From assembly GCA_963573305.1 (NCBI GenBank), contig OY754335.1:55263985-55327984 (forward strand): a stretch of 64,000 nt of DNA, written 5' to 3'. The notes beneath the pieces were generated by a model that made no database searches, was not told the DNA's origin, and worked only from the letters and a program-made list of their open reading frames with translations. The position numbers and the translations under genes are program-made. Below are positions 61,686 to 64,000 of the stretch, in pieces (position 1 is the first letter of the stretch; the number at the start of each line of letters is the position of its first letter). The stretch is from Pyrrhosoma nymphula. Taxonomy: Eukaryota; Arthropoda; Insecta; Odonata; Coenagrionidae.

Positions 61686-62443
61686 AGTGAATTTTGTCAA
61701 AGGCAATAGTGAATACACCACGGTAGCTATCCCTTTGCATCCTATCATCACTACCTGTTAAGAGTGAGCCCATTTTCGTCCCTACAAAACTCAAAGTTGT
61801 GACCAAATGTGAAAGCATTAGAATGGCTGTGAATGGTTGGGTATGTCAAAGCAAGTCCTTAATGTCAAAAAGTAGAGAAACTAAATGCATTATGTAAAAT
61901 ATTTAATTACAATCGGAGGAACAGAAGATGAGCAAACGGTCAAACTTGCAGTCAGATTATGGCCAACGAGATGGCTCGCAAGTTGGGTCACATCGTGAAT
62001 GTAAATTCAGATGCACAATTAGGACTCATGATAGGACGATTGAGTTCTTTGATTCCGTATAACTTCTGTGTACCTATTTAGCGTTTTACAATCCTTGTTG
62101 TGATGGATCATTTCTTTATAGTGTAAGGTGTAGTAGAAATCATTATGATCTGTACTGTTCAGTTTATTAATATTTAATGACGTAATGATGATCTGTTAAT
62201 AACGTATTTCATCGAATTAAGATCATAAAAAATTGAAATAATTTTGAACATCGAAAATTGCCATCCATAACGGCGTCACGAGTAGGTACTTCATATGTGC
62301 CTTACTGGAATGGTCTGCGCGAGGCGGTATCTTATTGATCGCAGACTTGACTGCCTAATTGCGCTATTACAACAGGCAGACAATTAGAACACCATCGAAA
62401 TAAAACTGCTGTGACTTATTTTTTTGTTAGTGCGACTTATAAT
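61686..62443. other. No gene recognised
   Basis: AT-rich. No structure seen before the hAT-like end at 62444. Confidence 0.3.
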
Positions 62444-62508
62444 TAGGGATGCACGATCATTAGCAAAAATCAATCGGTACATTAATCGGTATTGAATATA
62501 GCGGTGAT
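62444..62508 (+). mobile_element. hAT-like terminus, interrupted
   Basis: TAGGGATGCACGATCATTAG followed by ATCGGTAC/ATCGGTATT motifs resembles the 5' end of TAGGGATGCAC-type hAT transposons. The next element begins at 62509. ATCGATT-type sequence resumes after 63622, so the hAT end is probably split by it. The other end is not in the window. Confidence 0.45.
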
Positions 62509-63621
62509 TACACACAGGAGTTGACTCCTATACGAGTCAACTTGGAGGGTCGACTTGAATGTGAATCATACCTTCTCTTATACGAGTTCGCCATCGATAG
62601 CGACGGAGTTTGATACTTGGAAGGAGTAGTCACCGTCCTATATTTGGAGGCGATTGTCCACCAACTGTTCAGTCGGACGAGTGGAAATCGCTTGATTAAA
62701 ACGAAGATTGACTCAAATACGACGGACATAGAAAAGGCTTGACTACCCTAGTTGATACTATTAAATTTAATAACCCTTCATTGATGTATAAATGAAATTT
62801 TTGCTTCCCCAAGTTGATGTTCGTTCAAGTTTAGAACCTGACATTGAGGCATATATGAAACCTTTGCCTTCCCAAATTGATGTTAGTGCAATTTGAGAAA
62901 CTTCCATGGAGGTGTATATTAAATTTTTGCCTTCTCAAGTTGATATTTGTACAATTTAAGAGCCTTACATTGTGGTGCATGTGATATGTTTGAATTCTTA
63001 AGTTGCTGTTAGTGCAAGTTAATAGCCCTTCTTGGAGAAGAATGCAAAATGTTTGCCTCTTTAGAATTATTATATGAGGCGCGTAGTTACAAGGTATACC
63101 CAATAGGCTTATTGCAAGTTGAGAAAAATGATTTGAGGTTGATATAAATATTTGCTGATTCATTTTGAGCTTTGAAATAAACTTAATATTTGCCTACTCT
63201 TCAATGCACGTAAAAATTATAATATCATGTGATTCTCTTTTGTGTATTTTTTCATTACATTTTCATGTTTTTCTCACTTATTGAAGGAAATTTTATCGCC
63301 AAAATTGACTTAGAATGTTCTTACGTATAATTATGTAATCTTCTTACTTGTTCTTCTATCTTACGGCTCTTTTTTTATATTTATATTTTCGAGAATATCT
63401 TTCCATCATATTTTAAGTTATTTGTTTTGGTTAGTGGTTCTGCATGATGACACCACAGCGCTAGAACATTTTCGAACATTTCAAGCAAGGAGTATAGAGA
63501 ACTCCTTGATTGCAAGATTCGCGACAAGTACGTGTGGACACGATCGACCTTTCAAGTGGAGTAGGACGTCGTAGTTGACTCAATTATAAATCGTTCAATT
63601 ACGAGTCAACTCCTGTGTGTA
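62509..63621. mobile_element. Tc1/mariner-like non-autonomous element
   Basis: TACACACAGGAGTTGACTC (62509-62527) and its exact complement (63603-63621) bound 1.1 kb. Taking the outer TA as target duplication, the ends are CACACAGGAGTTGACTC flanked by TA on both sides, as in Tc1/mariner. AGTTGACTC or its complement recurs next to each end (62535-62542, 63573-63581), like internal transposase-binding sites. No transposase; the interior is a tandem repeat array. Confidence 0.7.
62748..63086. repeat. 63-bp tandem repeat, about 5 copies
   Basis: Units start at 62772, 62835, 62898, 62961 and 63024 with exactly 63 bp each, preceded by a partial unit from about 62748. Each reads roughly CATTG-GG, then TTTGCCTTC, AAGTTGATGTT and GTGCAA. 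Because 63 is a multiple of three, the minus strand stays open and encodes a 21-residue repeat (CTNINLRRQKF) over 110 codons (62831-63163). I read this as a by-product of the period, not evidence of a protein. Confidence 0.9.
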
Positions 63622-64000
63622 TCTGGGACTTCAATGGAGCAAAAACAATCGATTCCTCGATTTATTTGTTTAGACTTTTCAGCACACTTATACTTTGTCG
63701 GATTTACCGTGCATTATAGGTAGTTGATCGTTTAATTTGCTGTTGCTCTCCTTTGATTTCCACCGTGCATTCTTCAAACCCATGCAGTTTTGATATCGTC
63801 ATAAGTCATTCAGCCCAAAGATTGTTCAACTGCTGCCCTCCATTCTACCCTCTCCCCTGATGACTCCTTTATTCCCTTGTAGCTTTTAAATTTTATATCC
63901 CGCTAGCATATGCACTGAAAGGTTTGTGGAGCTTTCCCTGTTATTATGCTCCTTAAAAATTTGGAAGTCAGCAAATAAATACAGCATTTAATGTTTACAA
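63622..64000. other. No gene recognised
   Basis: CAATCGATTCCTCGATTTAT near 63645 may be the continuation of the split hAT end. The rest is unassigned. Confidence 0.3.

Noticed and set aside
62831..63163. 110-codon frame with 21-residue repeats as a real repeat protein
   Set aside because: A 63-bp period keeps any open unit in frame; there is no start context or other coding sign.

Overview
The window looks like repeat-rich, AT-rich, non-coding nuclear DNA from an arthropod, most likely an insect with a large genome. I cannot name the species. There is no operon-like packing, rRNA, true tRNA or CRISPR array, and no intact host gene I recognise. The longest open frames are about 200 codons or less and mostly lie in low-complexity, CT-rich or GC-rich tracts. 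What can be recognised is a mobile-element graveyard: non-LTR retrotransposon (LINE) fragments, tRNA-derived SINEs, non-autonomous hAT and Tc1/mariner-like DNA transposons, foldback elements, tandem repeats, and one decayed multi-exon-sized pseudogene with a tripled internal segment.

Layout. 1-12.9 kb: a half foldback element, a tRNA-like SINE, LINE pieces on the minus strand (2.2-2.5 and 8.1-8.7 kb), a perfect 61-bp inverted repeat (3.5 kb), a foldback (7.7-8.0 kb), a 206-bp insertion with a long target duplication (10.5 kb), a SINE broken by a hAT element carrying a transposase remnant (11.4-12.5 kb), and a LINE 3' end (12.6-12.9 kb). 13-25 kb: mostly featureless, with a foldback (15.4 kb), a hAT element (17.6-18.2 kb) and a LINE fragment (22.5-23.1 kb). 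25-31 kb: a LINE 3' end, a hammerhead-like foldback (27.3-27.5 kb), a pseudogene with three 324-bp tandem copies (28.2-30.2 kb), and a small hAT MITE (30.3-30.5 kb). 31-48 kb: mainly unannotatable DNA with SINE pieces, a foldback followed by a 151-bp tandem repeat (39.6-40.6 kb), and GC-rich islands (33.3-33.9, 42.8-43.1, 45.5-46.3 kb). 48-64 kb: a 2-kb LINE fossil with endonuclease and reverse transcriptase parts, a hammerhead-like foldback (50.6 kb), more LINE fragments, MITEs, and a 1.1-kb TA-flanked transposon containing a 63-bp tandem repeat and lying inside what looks like a hAT end.

The strongest unusual signal is a family of short foldback or half-foldback loci at about 1.5, 7.8, 15.4, 17.8, 27.4, 39.7, 42.3, 44.6 and 50.7 kb. 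They share a CTGATGA-like box, a short stem and a GAAAC box, often followed by GGTC and ATTAAA. This is the layout of hammerhead ribozymes, which are known from Penelope-like element terminal repeats and retrozymes. Most cores here are degenerate, so activity is inference.
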